From Lachnospiraceae bacterium UBA7179 (GTDB taxonomy: Bacteria; Bacillota; Clostridia; Lachnospirales; Lachnospiraceae), in contig DKVL01000074.1 in assembly GCA_002491195.1 (NCBI GenBank), forward strand, positions 1 through 12,240: a DNA stretch of 12,240 bases. Direction: 5' to 3'. A program made the translations under genes and the position numbers. Below are positions 1 through 5,698 of this stretch, piece by piece. The notes below the pieces were generated by a model, which was given only the letters and a program-made list of their open reading frames with translations, made no database searches and was not told where the DNA came from. The number at the start of each line of letters is the position of its first letter. The first letter of the stretch is position 1.

Positions 1-1
1 G

Positions 2-445
2 GAAAGAAACATGGAAAAGCTGGAGGCTTTCTGCAGGGCTTTTGAGGAAAATGACGCGGCAGCCATCGAAGAAGGGTTTAATGCTTACCTGAAAAAGACA
101 ATCAGTATCCGTGACACAAATACCAAAAAGGAAATGAAAGAGAACTTTTACCATGGAATATTACTCGGCCTTTTTGGGAATATGGACGGATGGGATGTCC
201 AGTCAAATGCGGAGTCCGGCGATGGTTACAGCGATATCAGCATAGAGATTGAGGATCAGGAAACAGGCATTATCATTGAGTTAAAATATGCGGAAAAAGC
301 GGCGTTTGACATCGCATGCCAGGAGGCATTGAAGCAGATCAATGACCGGAATTACGAAGAGAAACTGATTGACGACGGCATGAAAACCATCCGCAAATAC
401 GGGATTGCATGCTATAAAAGGCGCTGTAAGGTAATTTCCGGATAA
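2..445 (+). CDS. C-terminal PD-(D/E)XK nuclease domain of a DUF1703-type AAA-ATPase protein (5' end outside window)
   Basis: The reading frame is open to the left edge, reading E-R-N before the first ATG at 11, so this is the tail of a longer protein rather than a 144-residue gene. From sequence memory it matches the C-terminal domain (PDDEXK_9, DUF1703) of a very common gut Clostridia and Bacteroides family with an N-terminal AAA ATPase. Visible nuclease-fold features are the Asp in GYSDISIE, about 70 residues after the ATG, followed by IIIELKY, which supplies the E-x-K pair. A conserved tail MKTIRKYGIACYKRRCKV follows. No ribosome binding site precedes ATG 11, which also argues for an internal position. 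The biological role of the family is unsettled; a defence or mobile-DNA role is often suggested but nothing here proves it. Translation stops at TAA 443-445, just before a hairpin. Confidence 0.82.
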   Translation, partial: ERNMEKLEAFCRAFEENDAAAIEEGFNAYLKKTISIRDTNTKKEMKENFYHGILLGLFGNMDGWDVQSNAESGDGYSDISIEIEDQETGIIIELKYAEKAAFDIACQEALKQINDRNYEEKLIDDGMKTIRKYGIACYKRRCKVISG

Positions 446-455
446 AAAGAATAAC

Positions 456-507
456 AGCCGGCAAAGGGACTTCCCACGTTCATCTTCGTGGGTGAGCGTT
501 GTCGGCT
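456..507. terminator. Hairpin between convergent genes, possible terminator
   Basis: An outer stem AGCCGGCAA (456-464) pairs with TTGTCGGCT (499-507), including one G-U pair, and an inner stem CCCACG (473-478) pairs with CGTGGG (487-492). It lies between the plus-strand nuclease gene and the minus-strand flavin reductase, where a shared terminator would be expected. The run of T after the stem is poor (GGTTCTTC), so intrinsic termination is only moderately likely. Confidence 0.5.
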
Positions 508-545
508 GGTTCTTCAGACAAACAAAATGCGTTTGTATTATACAG

Positions 546-1145
546 CTATTCTTTGATATCAGCCATATTTTTCATCGGTTCTCCCCATTTTCCGAGATAT
601 CTTCCATCAATGGAAGAATAGGTTTCGTCGCCCGGAGCTAATACCGGAGCGGCCTGCATCAATCGTTCTGTAAAGGGAATCGTTGTATCCAGCAGTTGTT
701 CATCCTGGGTTACATTACGGATCAAACAGAGAAAAATGTCCGATCCATCTCCCATAGGGATTGTTTTTTTCACTTCCAGTTCAAAACTAACAGGGCTTTC
801 TGCAATGGTTGGCACATCTAACACTTGTCCCCACTCTACAGTAGGCAGGCGCTTCATCTTATCAGGTGTGGTTCTGCCACAGGTATAACCATAATAATCT
901 GCCAACGGCAGCAGCCGTTCAGATACAAGGTTCGCTGAAAATATACCATTTTTGCGTATCAAATCCTTGGTCTGTTTTTCCTCACCGATACAAGCCATTA
1001 TCCCGAGTCCTTCTGAAGAATGATAATATCCAAACCAACAGAAAAGACCAAAATGGGGCTGCCCATCTTCCTGCTTTGTGCCATAAAGAAATAACGTTTG
1101 TGGACAGTAATCATTACCAATCTTAGTTTTTACCTTTGCCATCAT
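546..1145 (-). CDS. Flavin reductase-like protein (FMN-binding split barrel)
   Basis: The product of about 199 residues resembles the flavoredoxin/flavin reductase family, which binds FMN in a split beta-barrel and moves electrons from NAD(P)H or to partner proteins in the cytoplasm. Visible family features are an N-terminal strand region with YCPQTLFLYGT, the central GIMACIGEEKQTKDLIRKNG, and SANLVSERL followed by ADYYG. Three in-frame ATGs lie at 1151, 1145 and 1142. The purine-rich AAGGAAAGG ends right at the first, leaving six bases before the second, so 1145 (or 1142) is preferred. The gene overlaps the 3' end of the MarR gene by 23 bases, which implies co-transcription and probably translational coupling. 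MarR regulators next to flavin reductases often answer to oxidants or electrophiles; that link is inference. Stop is TAG. Confidence 0.8.
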   Translation of the reverse strand: MMAKVKTKIGNDYCPQTLFLYGTKQEDGQPHFGLFCWFGYYHSSEGLGIMACIGEEKQTKDLIRKNGIFSANLVSERLLPLADYYGYTCGRTTPDKMKRLPTVEWGQVLDVPTIAESPVSFELEVKKTIPMGDGSDIFLCLIRNVTQDEQLLDTTIPFTERLMQAAPVLAPGDETYSSIDGRYLGKWGEPMKNMADIKE

Positions 1146-1611
1146 GTACATCCTTTCCTTTTTTTAAGGCTTGTTCCGCTTGCTCCAGGTTGGAAACAAT
1201 ACGGTCAAGATACTGTTCTAATTCCTTGATTTCCACCCCTTCAAAATCCTTAAAAAACAAGCGATTCATTTGCTGGGAGACTTGATTGTAACGTTTCTCC
1301 AATGCGCGGGCCTGGGGTGTCAGGCTAATTATGCTTTGACGCCGGTCAGAAGCTGAAATTTCCCGACAGATTAAGCCATTTTCTTCCATTCTGCAAAGCA
1401 TTGCAGTAAGTGTATTTTTTGCCAATCCCGTCTTTTGTGCAAGCTCCACAATAGGAATGCCCTCACTTTGCCATAACACATAAAGAATATGTCCTTGTGG
1501 TCCATTAAATTCATCCACACCACATGTCTGCAAAAGCCGGTCAAAAACTCTCCCTTGAACCTGTTTAATATGGGAAATCAAAAAACCTGTTCGTGTTTCC
1601 AGTGATATCAC
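1123..1611 (-). CDS. MarR-family transcriptional regulator
   Basis: The product is a 162-residue winged-helix DNA-binding protein. The helix-turn-helix spans roughly residues 53-77 (IVELAQKTGLAKNTLTAMLCRMEENGL), followed by the wing with the family signature D-R-R (residues 89-91) and then SLTPQARAL. The C-terminal helices form the usual dimerisation region. A longer frame begins at ATG 1692, but its first 27 residues (MKRRRPFLCC...) do not look like MarR sequence. They also lie on the promoter's immediate downstream side without a ribosome binding site. I chose GTG 1611, which has AAGGA five bases upstream and gives the standard family length. It overlaps the flavin reductase start, so the two form an operon. 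The promoter carries a palindrome over its -10 box, consistent with autorepression. Confidence 0.85.
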   Translation of the reverse strand: MISLETRTGFLISHIKQVQGRVFDRLLQTCGVDEFNGPQGHILYVLWQSEGIPIVELAQKTGLAKNTLTAMLCRMEENGLICREISASDRRQSIISLTPQARALEKRYNQVSQQMNRLFFKDFEGVEIKELEQYLDRIVSNLEQAEQALKKGKDVHDGKGKN

Positions 1612-1689
1612 ACCTTTCCTTGCTCCACCGCTTCGCAAGGATAGAAGCGGTAGTTTTGCTGTACAGCATAAAAAAGGACGTCTCCTTTT
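1609..1689 (-). promoter_or_regulatory. Structured 5' leader of the MarR mRNA
   Basis: In transcript order the leader holds three inverted repeats. First, AAAAGGA/TCCTTTT with a four-base loop, followed by a U run (1672-1689). Second, the 12-bp palindrome TGCTGTACAGCA (1657-1668). Third, an 8-bp hairpin ACCGCTTC/GAAGCGGT (1627-1651) with a nine-base loop. The loop contains TCCTTGC (complement of 1635-1641), exactly complementary over seven bases to GCAAGGA (complement of 1617-1623), which includes the MarR ribosome binding site. Two mutually competing structures are therefore possible. This was read by eye only. Confidence 0.45.
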
Positions 1690-1699
1690 CATGATCCTA

Positions 1700-1728
1700 A
1701 TAGTACTATATAGAACTTATTTTGTCAA
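1700..1728 (-). promoter_or_regulatory. Sigma-A-type promoter with palindromic operator for the MarR operon
   Basis: On the minus strand, TTGACA (complement of 1723-1728) is followed by a 17-base spacer and TACTAT (complement of 1700-1705). This is a perfect -35 box and a good -10 box at ideal spacing. The -10 is embedded in the 10-bp palindrome ATAGTACTAT (1700-1709), a plausible MarR operator. The predicted start is near 1693, leaving a leader of about 80 bases. Confidence 0.8.
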
Positions 1729-1744
1729 GATGCAATCAACTGTT

Positions 1745-2038
1745 TTATCCCCAATGCGGAAGGACTGATTGATAAATAAATGCAATCACAACGGATAATC
1801 CAAGTTCAATGGCAAACTCTTTTGGCTTTCTGTACAAGATCATCACACCGATGATCCACGTAAGAATTTCCGTGATGTGATACACATAAAAGCCCCGTGT
1901 AAGTGAAAACGCCTGGGCAAATAATACACCGATTATTGCACTGGATATGATAATGGATATCATTCCTTCTCCTTTTGCATACCAACAGATATATGCCATA
2001 AAAATAGATGCAAAAGACATCACAACCCATATCATCAT
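1745..2038 (-). CDS. Small multi-pass membrane protein of unknown function
   Basis: The 97-residue product is strongly hydrophobic, with about four possible membrane helices (approximately residues 2-21, 25-46, 51-69 and 75-92) separated by short charged turns such as YRKPKE. I do not recognise the family. The start is uncertain: ATGs at 2038 and 2035 have no good ribosome binding site. The open frame continues upstream for 18 codons, antisense to the toxin remnant, before a stop. The gene may therefore be a 5'-truncated remnant created by the same rearrangement that removed the front of the toxin. It lies about 17 bases upstream of the MarR -35 box on the same strand with no visible terminator between. 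Real coding is supported by the clean membrane pattern, not by homology. Confidence 0.5.
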   Translation of the reverse strand: MMIWVVMSFASIFMAYICWYAKGEGMISIIISSAIIGVLFAQAFSLTRGFYVYHITEILTWIIGVMILYRKPKEFAIELGLSVVIAFIYQSVLPHWG

Positions 2039-2229
2039 ATTATGCAGGGACTCCGCTTTCTTCGGTCGCAGACACAGAAAGCGATTACCGTTTCATTGTA
2101 AGCGGAAACTACCTTGTGTTTTACCGGGCTTATGGAAAAGATGTTTATATAGACCGTGTTCTGTATGGCCGCCGCGATTATATGCGCATTTTGTTTGGTG
2201 ATGTACAGACAAATGAAATAGACGAATAA
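2038..2229 (+). pseudogene. 5'-truncated RelE/ParE-type toxin remnant
   Basis: The frame encodes AGTPLSS, then YRFIVSGNYLVFYRA, then VYIDRVLYGRRDYMRILFGD. This is the recognisable C-terminal two thirds of the RelE/ParE toxin superfamily, mRNA interferases or gyrase poisons normally paired with an antitoxin. The usual N-terminal helices that should precede AGTPL are absent. The codons upstream, from an in-frame ATG at 2008, are antisense to the small membrane protein gene and have no ribosome binding site. No antitoxin gene is seen on either side. The remnant therefore appears to be the right-hand side of a recombination or deletion junction near 2030-2045. It ends at TAA 2227-2229 and is followed by a strong terminator that probably served the intact gene. 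Confidence 0.75.
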
Positions 2230-2254
2230 CAGGGCTTATTAGAATTCTATTATG

Positions 2255-2286
2255 AAAACCGCTTGTAATAACACAAGCGGTTTTTT
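2255..2286 (+). terminator. Strong intrinsic terminator
   Basis: AAAACCGCTTGT (2255-2266) pairs perfectly with ACAAGCGGTTTT (2273-2284) around a six-base loop. A run of six T begins within the 3' arm, and the A run on the 5' side makes it usable in both directions. It separates the toxin remnant from the PAP2 operon. Confidence 0.92.
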
Positions 2287-2333
2287 ATGTGCAAAGGAGT
2301 GTGAAATAACTTATTTTAGAAATTCCGAAGCAT

Positions 2334-2389
2334 TGTTTATCTTCTGTTTAACTTTAGAAAAAGATCTGTTTAAGATTTCCCGCTATGAT
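2334..2389 (+). promoter_or_regulatory. Operon promoter with 11-bp-phased direct repeats (candidate OmpR-family operator)
   Basis: TGTTTA occurs at 2334-2339, 2345-2350 and 2367-2372. The first two are one helical turn (11 bp) apart and the last is two turns further on; the intermediate slot at 2356 holds AGAAAA. A -10-like TATGAT lies at 2384-2389, and no -35 consensus is present at 16-18 bp upstream of it. Direct repeats in 11-bp phase in place of a -35 box are the usual arrangement for OmpR/PhoB-type response regulators. The predicted transcript starts near 2396 and enters the operon at 2418. Confidence 0.6.
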
Positions 2390-2417
2390 AGGGATATCAA
2401 AAAAAGAGGAGGTTTTG

Positions 2418-2603
2418 ATGATGCCTAAGATTCATGAAAAAATGATGCAGACTGATTTTGCAAAGAAACTAAAGAAACTGATCATACTGACGGTGTGTGT
2501 CGTGCTGCTGGGAGGCGGGGTCTCAACGGCCATGCTGTCTCCGCAGATCAGGGAAGCAGTGAGCGGCGCCCGCCAGTGGGAGCAGGACAGGGAAAAGGTG
2601 TGA
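2418..2603 (+). CDS. Small single-TM protein, first gene of the PAP2 operon
   Basis: A 61-residue product (60 if the second ATG at 2421 is used) has a basic N-terminal segment (KKLKKL), one membrane helix (about residues 20-41, IILTVCVVLLGGGVSTAML) and a short charged tail ending QWEQDREKV. An in-frame ATG exists upstream at 2385, but it lies inside the predicted -10 region. The strong AGGAGG at 2407-2412 points to 2418/2421. I do not recognise a family. It looks like an anchored accessory peptide with either an N-in/C-out topology (positive-inside rule) or an uncleaved signal sequence. It ends 18 bases before the PAP2 start, so it is almost certainly in the same operon. Confidence 0.7.
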   Translation: MMPKIHEKMMQTDFAKKLKKLIILTVCVVLLGGGVSTAMLSPQIREAVSGARQWEQDREKV

Positions 2604-2621
2604 GACGGCAAGGAGGGTACT

Positions 2622-3167
2622 ATGGGAATCGATCTTGGAATACTGGAATTTATCCAGACATATCTGCGCTGTGACCTGCTTGACGGGGTGATGCCCGTGA
2701 TCACAAGACTTGGGGACGGGGGAATCCTGTGGATCTGCAGTGCGCTGTTTCTTCTCATGTTTCCGAGGACAAGAAAAGCGGGGGCGGCCATGGCGGTGAG
2801 CCTGGGGCTGGAAGTGCTTTGCTGCAATGTGCTTCTCAAGCCGCTTGTGGCCCGCCCAAGGCCGTGTGACATTGATCTGGCCGTGGAGCTGCTAATCCCG
2901 CATCCGGAAGGGTACTCATTCCCTTCCGGGCACACGGGGGCATCCTTTGCCGCGGCATCGGCGCTGTTTTTTGGCAAAAACAGGTTTCGGATTCCAGCGT
3001 TGGTGTTGGCGGCGCTGATCGGATTCTCGCGTCTTTATCTCTATGTGCACTATCCGACGGACGTGCTTGCTGGGGCTCTTGTTGGGATTATGCTCGGATG
3101 GCTGGGAAATATGCTGGTGATGTCGATTGGAGAAAAATTACATGAAAAACTGCACGTATCCGTATAA
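2622..3167 (+). CDS. PAP2-family membrane phosphatase (candidate undecaprenyl-pyrophosphatase)
   Basis: The 181-residue integral membrane protein carries all three PAP2 phosphatase motifs. These are K73-x6-R80-P81 (KPLVARPRP), P101-S-G-H104 (SFPSGHTG) and S136-R137-x5-H143-x3-D147 (SRLYLYVHYPTD). The three motifs supply the phosphate-binding lysine and arginines and the two catalytic histidines. Hydrophobic segments between and after the motifs give about five or six membrane helices. Members of this size class (BcrC/YbjG type) remove a phosphate from undecaprenyl pyrophosphate on the outer face of the membrane, recycling the carrier for peptidoglycan and teichoic acid synthesis; some give bacitracin resistance. 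Phosphatidic acid or PGP could be the substrate instead. AGGAGG at 2611-2616 sets the start. The 3' end overlaps the GntR gene by 26 bases. The downstream DUF368 gene supports a role in undecaprenyl phosphate recycling. Confidence 0.9.
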   Translation: MGIDLGILEFIQTYLRCDLLDGVMPVITRLGDGGILWICSALFLLMFPRTRKAGAAMAVSLGLEVLCCNVLLKPLVARPRPCDIDLAVELLIPHPEGYSFPSGHTGASFAAASALFFGKNRFRIPALVLAALIGFSRLYLYVHYPTDVLAGALVGIMLGWLGNMLVMSIGEKLHEKLHVSV

Positions 3168-3480
3168 ACGTATCCTGCATGATCTGGAATGCAGTATTCT
3201 GTCTGAACGTCTTGCACCGGGGGACAGGATTCCTTCTGTCCGCGCGCTTGCCGCACAATATCAGGTGAACCCAAACACGGTACAGCGGGCGCTGAAGGAA
3301 TTGACACAAAAGGAACTGATCATTTCCCGCCCTGGAAATAACTCTGTGGTTACGGAGGATACGCAGAAGATCCGGTGTTTCAGGCAGGAAGAGGCAAAGA
3401 ACAGAACGTGTATTTTTATCAAAAAAATGGAAGAGCTGGGATATTCGCACGAACAGATTTGGGATCTGTGCTGTCGGTGA
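3142..3480 (+). CDS. Short GntR-family regulator (YtrA-like)
   Basis: A 112-residue protein consists mainly of a GntR winged helix: LAPGDRIPSVRALAAQYQ followed by VNPNTVQRALKELTQKELI (residues 24-60) and the wing SRPGNNSVV. The short C-terminal helical tail without a ligand-binding domain is typical of the YtrA subgroup. That subgroup usually represses its own operon, often encoding envelope stress or ABC transport functions. GGAG at 3129-3132 lies nine bases before ATG 3142. A TTG five codons earlier would lack such a site. The gene overlaps the end of the PAP2 gene by 26 bases, indicating translational coupling. The likely target is the operon promoter at 2334-2396, but no inverted repeat typical of YtrA operators was located with confidence. 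Confidence 0.88.
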   Translation: MKNCTYPYKRILHDLECSILSERLAPGDRIPSVRALAAQYQVNPNTVQRALKELTQKELIISRPGNNSVVTEDTQKIRCFRQEEAKNRTCIFIKKMEELGYSHEQIWDLCCR

Positions 3481-3528
3481 ACGGGCAGTCCCAATCGTAC
3501 CGATTTGGCAATTGCAAGGAGCATTGAT

Positions 3529-4611
3529 ATGAAAAAGGAACAAAAAGAAAAGATTGCAGAACTGAAAAAGAAAAGGAAAGAAACACAGACGGAGCTGGAT
3601 GAGTTACGAGGGGACACGCCAGTGAGTAAAACAGTGTATGCCTTCTGCTTTCTGCTGACGCTGATAATCGCTTTTGGAATACTGGCCGCGATGGTAAGAC
3701 TCAATGTGGGAGGTGTTGCGGAAAATGTCTTTGCACCGCTGGTCGCGGATGTCCCGGGGTTGCGCGGTATCCTTCCACCAGAGATGCGCAGACAGACGGC
3801 GGCGGAGATCGCGGCGGAGCAGCTTGCGATGGAACAGGCGGCTGCAGAGGAACAGGCAGCGGAGGAATCCCTTGCGGCGGCGGAGCAGGCTTCGGAGGAA
3901 GCGTCCCTTGCGGCCGAGGAATCCCGGATCGCCGCAGAGTCCATGGCTGCAGAAGAGGAAGCAAGGGCGGAGGAATCTCTTGCGGCTGAGGAGTCAAGGG
4001 CGGCCGCAGAATCAGAAGCGGCTGCAGAGTCAGAGGCAGAGTCAAGGGCGGCCGCAGAATCGGAGGCTGCTGCAGCGTCGGAAGCGGAGTCAAGGGCGGC
4101 TGCGGAATCGGAAGCGGCGGCCAGACTGCAGGATTATGTAGATACTTATTCGGAGATGGCTCCCAAGGAGGCTGCAAAGATCTTTGACAGCATGATGCCA
4201 GACCAGGGCAGGCTTGTGGCCATGATCCTGGGAGAGCTTTCGCCAAAGCAGCGCTCTGACATTCTGTCAAACATGAGCACGGATCATGCCGTGTGGCTCA
4301 CGGAACAGATCAATCCGTCGCCAAATGTGCAAAAGAGTGCGGAGGAGATTGCGGCGGATCGGGAATCACAGCGGGCGGCACTGAGGGAACAGCAGCGGCA
4401 GGAGGAGGAAGCGGCACTGCAGGATTATGTGGACACCTATTCTGCCATGAAACCGCAGGACGCAGCAAACGTATTTGACAGCATGATGCCGGACCAGAGT
4501 GACCTGATCGCCAGGATCCTGCAAAAGCTCACGGTGCGCCAGCGCGCGGATATTCTCTCGCAGATGCGTGTTGAGAATGCGGCGGCGCTGACAATCCTAA
4601 TGGAAAAATAA
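3529..4611 (+). CDS. Membrane-anchored Ala/Glu/Ser-repeat protein with two MotE/MgtE_N-like domains
   Basis: The 360-residue product starts at ATG 3529, preceded by AAGGAG at 3516-3521. Layout: a lysine/glutamate-rich cytoplasmic N-terminus (1-33); one membrane helix (about 35-56); a short segment rich in V, P and L; a long Ala/Glu/Ser-rich stretch (about 90-198) likely forming a helix or coiled coil; then two related domains. Domain copies begin at D202 and D299, each reading DYVDTYS-x-M, then FDSMMPDQ, then QR-(S/A)-DILS-x-M. This pattern matches the FliG-like MgtE N-terminal/MotE domain. MotE proteins are anchored in the membrane and stabilise the flagellar stator, but no motility gene is present here. 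Topology by positive-inside rule puts both domains outside the cell. Position between the GntR regulator and the DUF368 gene (13-base gap) ties it to envelope lipid recycling; its function is unknown. Confidence 0.82.
   Translation: MKKEQKEKIAELKKKRKETQTELDELRGDTPVSKTVYAFCFLLTLIIAFGILAAMVRLNVGGVAENVFAPLVADVPGLRGILPPEMRRQTAAEIAAEQLAMEQAAAEEQAAEESLAAAEQASEEASLAAEESRIAAESMAAEEEARAEESLAAEESRAAAESEAAAESEAESRAAAESEAAAASEAESRAAAESEAAARLQDYVDTYSEMAPKEAAKIFDSMMPDQGRLVAMILGELSPKQRSDILSNMSTDHAVWLTEQINPSPNVQKSAEEIAADRESQRAALREQQRQEEEAALQDYVDTYSAMKPQDAANVFDSMMPDQSDLIARILQKLTVRQRADILSQMRVENAAALTILMEK
3991..4134 (+). repeat. Three 48-bp tandem coding repeats (16-residue unit)
   Basis: GAGTCAAGGGCGGC recurs at 3991, 4039 and 4087, exactly 48 bp apart. 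The encoded units are ESRAAAESEAAAESEA, ESRAAAESEAAAASEA and ESRAAAESEAAARLQD. Period and frame are kept, so length changes would add or remove whole units of the stalk between the membrane helix and the MotE-like domains. Confidence 0.9.
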
Positions 4612-4624
4612 TGGAGGTTTTCAT

Positions 4625-5503
4625 ATGTTAAAGGATGGAATTCATGGGTTCTGCATGGCGCTTGCAGATAGTGTGCCGGGTGTCTCCGGCGGAACAATCG
4701 CGTTTATTATGGGATTTTATGATCGGTTTATCCGTTCGATCGATGACCTGGTATTTGGAACAATGCAGGAGAAAAAAGGCGCAGTAGCGTATCTGGCAAG
4801 ACTTGGCGTTGGGTGGGTGATTGGAATGGCATTGGCTGTGATGCTTCTCTCGTCCTTGTTTGAGCGTCAGATCTATGTTGTCAGCTCCCTTTTTTTCGGA
4901 TTTGTCCTCGGGGCAGTTCCGCTGATCGTGGAGGAAGAACTGGACTGCCTGCGGAAGAAGCAGCAGAGCTTTGTTTTCTGTCTGTTGGGGGTGGCTGTTG
5001 TCGTGGGAATCACCTGGATGAACCAAAAGACCGGCGGAGCTTCCATGGATCTGGCACGGTTTTCTATCGGGACGGCGCTCAGGCTGTTCCTGATCGGCAT
5101 GGCAGCCATATCGGCGATGTTTCTGCCGGGGATATCAGGATCTACACTGCTGTTGATATTCGGGGCATACATCCCGGTGATCACGGCGGTAAAGGCGGTT
5201 CTGACAATGGATTTTACCTGTGTTCCCAGCCTAATGTTTTTTGGATGCGGGATTTTGGCAGGGGCGGCGACGGTGGTAAAGGCGATCCGGTTCTGCCTCG
5301 AAAAGTACCGTCCCCAGACGGTCTATATGATTCTGGGAATGATGATCGGTTCTCTGTATGCCATCTGCATGGGGCCGGCAACGCTGGAAACCGCACAGAG
5401 TGCGCTGAATATTGACAATTTTCACGCAGTCGCCATGATTTTGGGCGTTGCGCTGGTATATGGGCTGCAAAAAATAAAAGAAAAGTCGTCCCGGTTATCG
5501 TAA
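4625..5503 (+). CDS. DUF368 family membrane transporter (PopT-type polyprenyl-phosphate translocase)
   Basis: The 292-residue multi-pass membrane protein has the two family signatures arranged as an inverted-repeat-like pair: PGVSGGTIAF at residues 18-27 and PGISGSTLLLIFGAY at 168-182. About eight hydrophobic segments are visible. DUF368 proteins, including PopT, have been linked to undecaprenyl phosphate translocation back across the cytoplasmic membrane in diverse bacteria, a step after PAP2-type dephosphorylation on the outer face. TGGAGG at 4612-4617 precedes the start, and only 13 bases separate it from the repeat-protein gene. It is the last recognised gene of the operon; no clear terminator follows. 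Family assignment is firm; lipid substrate here is inferred from family knowledge plus the PAP2 gene in the same operon. Confidence 0.9.
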   Translation: MLKDGIHGFCMALADSVPGVSGGTIAFIMGFYDRFIRSIDDLVFGTMQEKKGAVAYLARLGVGWVIGMALAVMLLSSLFERQIYVVSSLFFGFVLGAVPLIVEEELDCLRKKQQSFVFCLLGVAVVVGITWMNQKTGGASMDLARFSIGTALRLFLIGMAAISAMFLPGISGSTLLLIFGAYIPVITAVKAVLTMDFTCVPSLMFFGCGILAGAATVVKAIRFCLEKYRPQTVYMILGMMIGSLYAICMGPATLETAQSALNIDNFHAVAMILGVALVYGLQKIKEKSSRLS

Positions 5504-5567
5504 GGAGCTGTAGGAAAATAAGTGATGCAACTTTGACAGGAAAGTTAAAAAAGAAAGGAAGGATATC

Positions 5568-5684
5568 ATGAAGGCTGTAATCATTTCGGCCTGTCAGCCG
5601 GATCAGACATTGGCAGTTCTTGCAGACCAGCCAGTCCAGAACCCTGGTAATGATACACACAAAACTGCAGATTCGGCATGGTAA
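5568..5684 (+). CDS. Candidate small protein, 38 residues
   Basis: ATG 5568 is preceded by a strong AAGGAAGG five bases upstream and opens a 38-codon frame (MKAVIISACQPDQ..., ending KTADSAW) closed by TAA. The first residues MKAVIISAC are hydrophobic like a first beta strand. The rest is polar, so it may be the stub of a longer lost gene rather than an independent peptide. I know no family. It lies 64 bases after the DUF368 stop, before the Pho-box-like repeats. Confidence 0.35.
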   Translation: MKAVIISACQPDQTLAVLADQPVQNPGNDTHKTADSAW

Positions 5685-5698
5685 ATGATGTGAACCGG

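Noticed and set aside
2..445. A complete new defence system at the left edge
   Set aside because: Only the C-terminal nuclease domain is visible, the family is common, and no companion genes are in view.
1612..1692. 27-residue N-terminal extension of the MarR protein
   Set aside because: The ATG lies at the predicted transcript start with no ribosome binding site, and the residues do not resemble the family; GTG 1611 has a good site.
2432..2977. 181-codon minus-strand frame opposite the small TM and PAP2 genes
   Set aside because: The plus strand holds two genes with clear ribosome sites and complete PAP2 motifs; the minus frame has low-complexity Ser/Pro content and no recognisable domain.
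3991..4134. CRISPR-like repeats
   Set aside because: The three units are contiguous, in frame and encode the protein stalk; there are no unique spacers.
3701..4270. Long proline/alanine-rich minus-strand frame
   Set aside because: It is the antisense of the Ala/Glu/Ser repeats; codon bias creates the open frame and there is no ribosome binding site.
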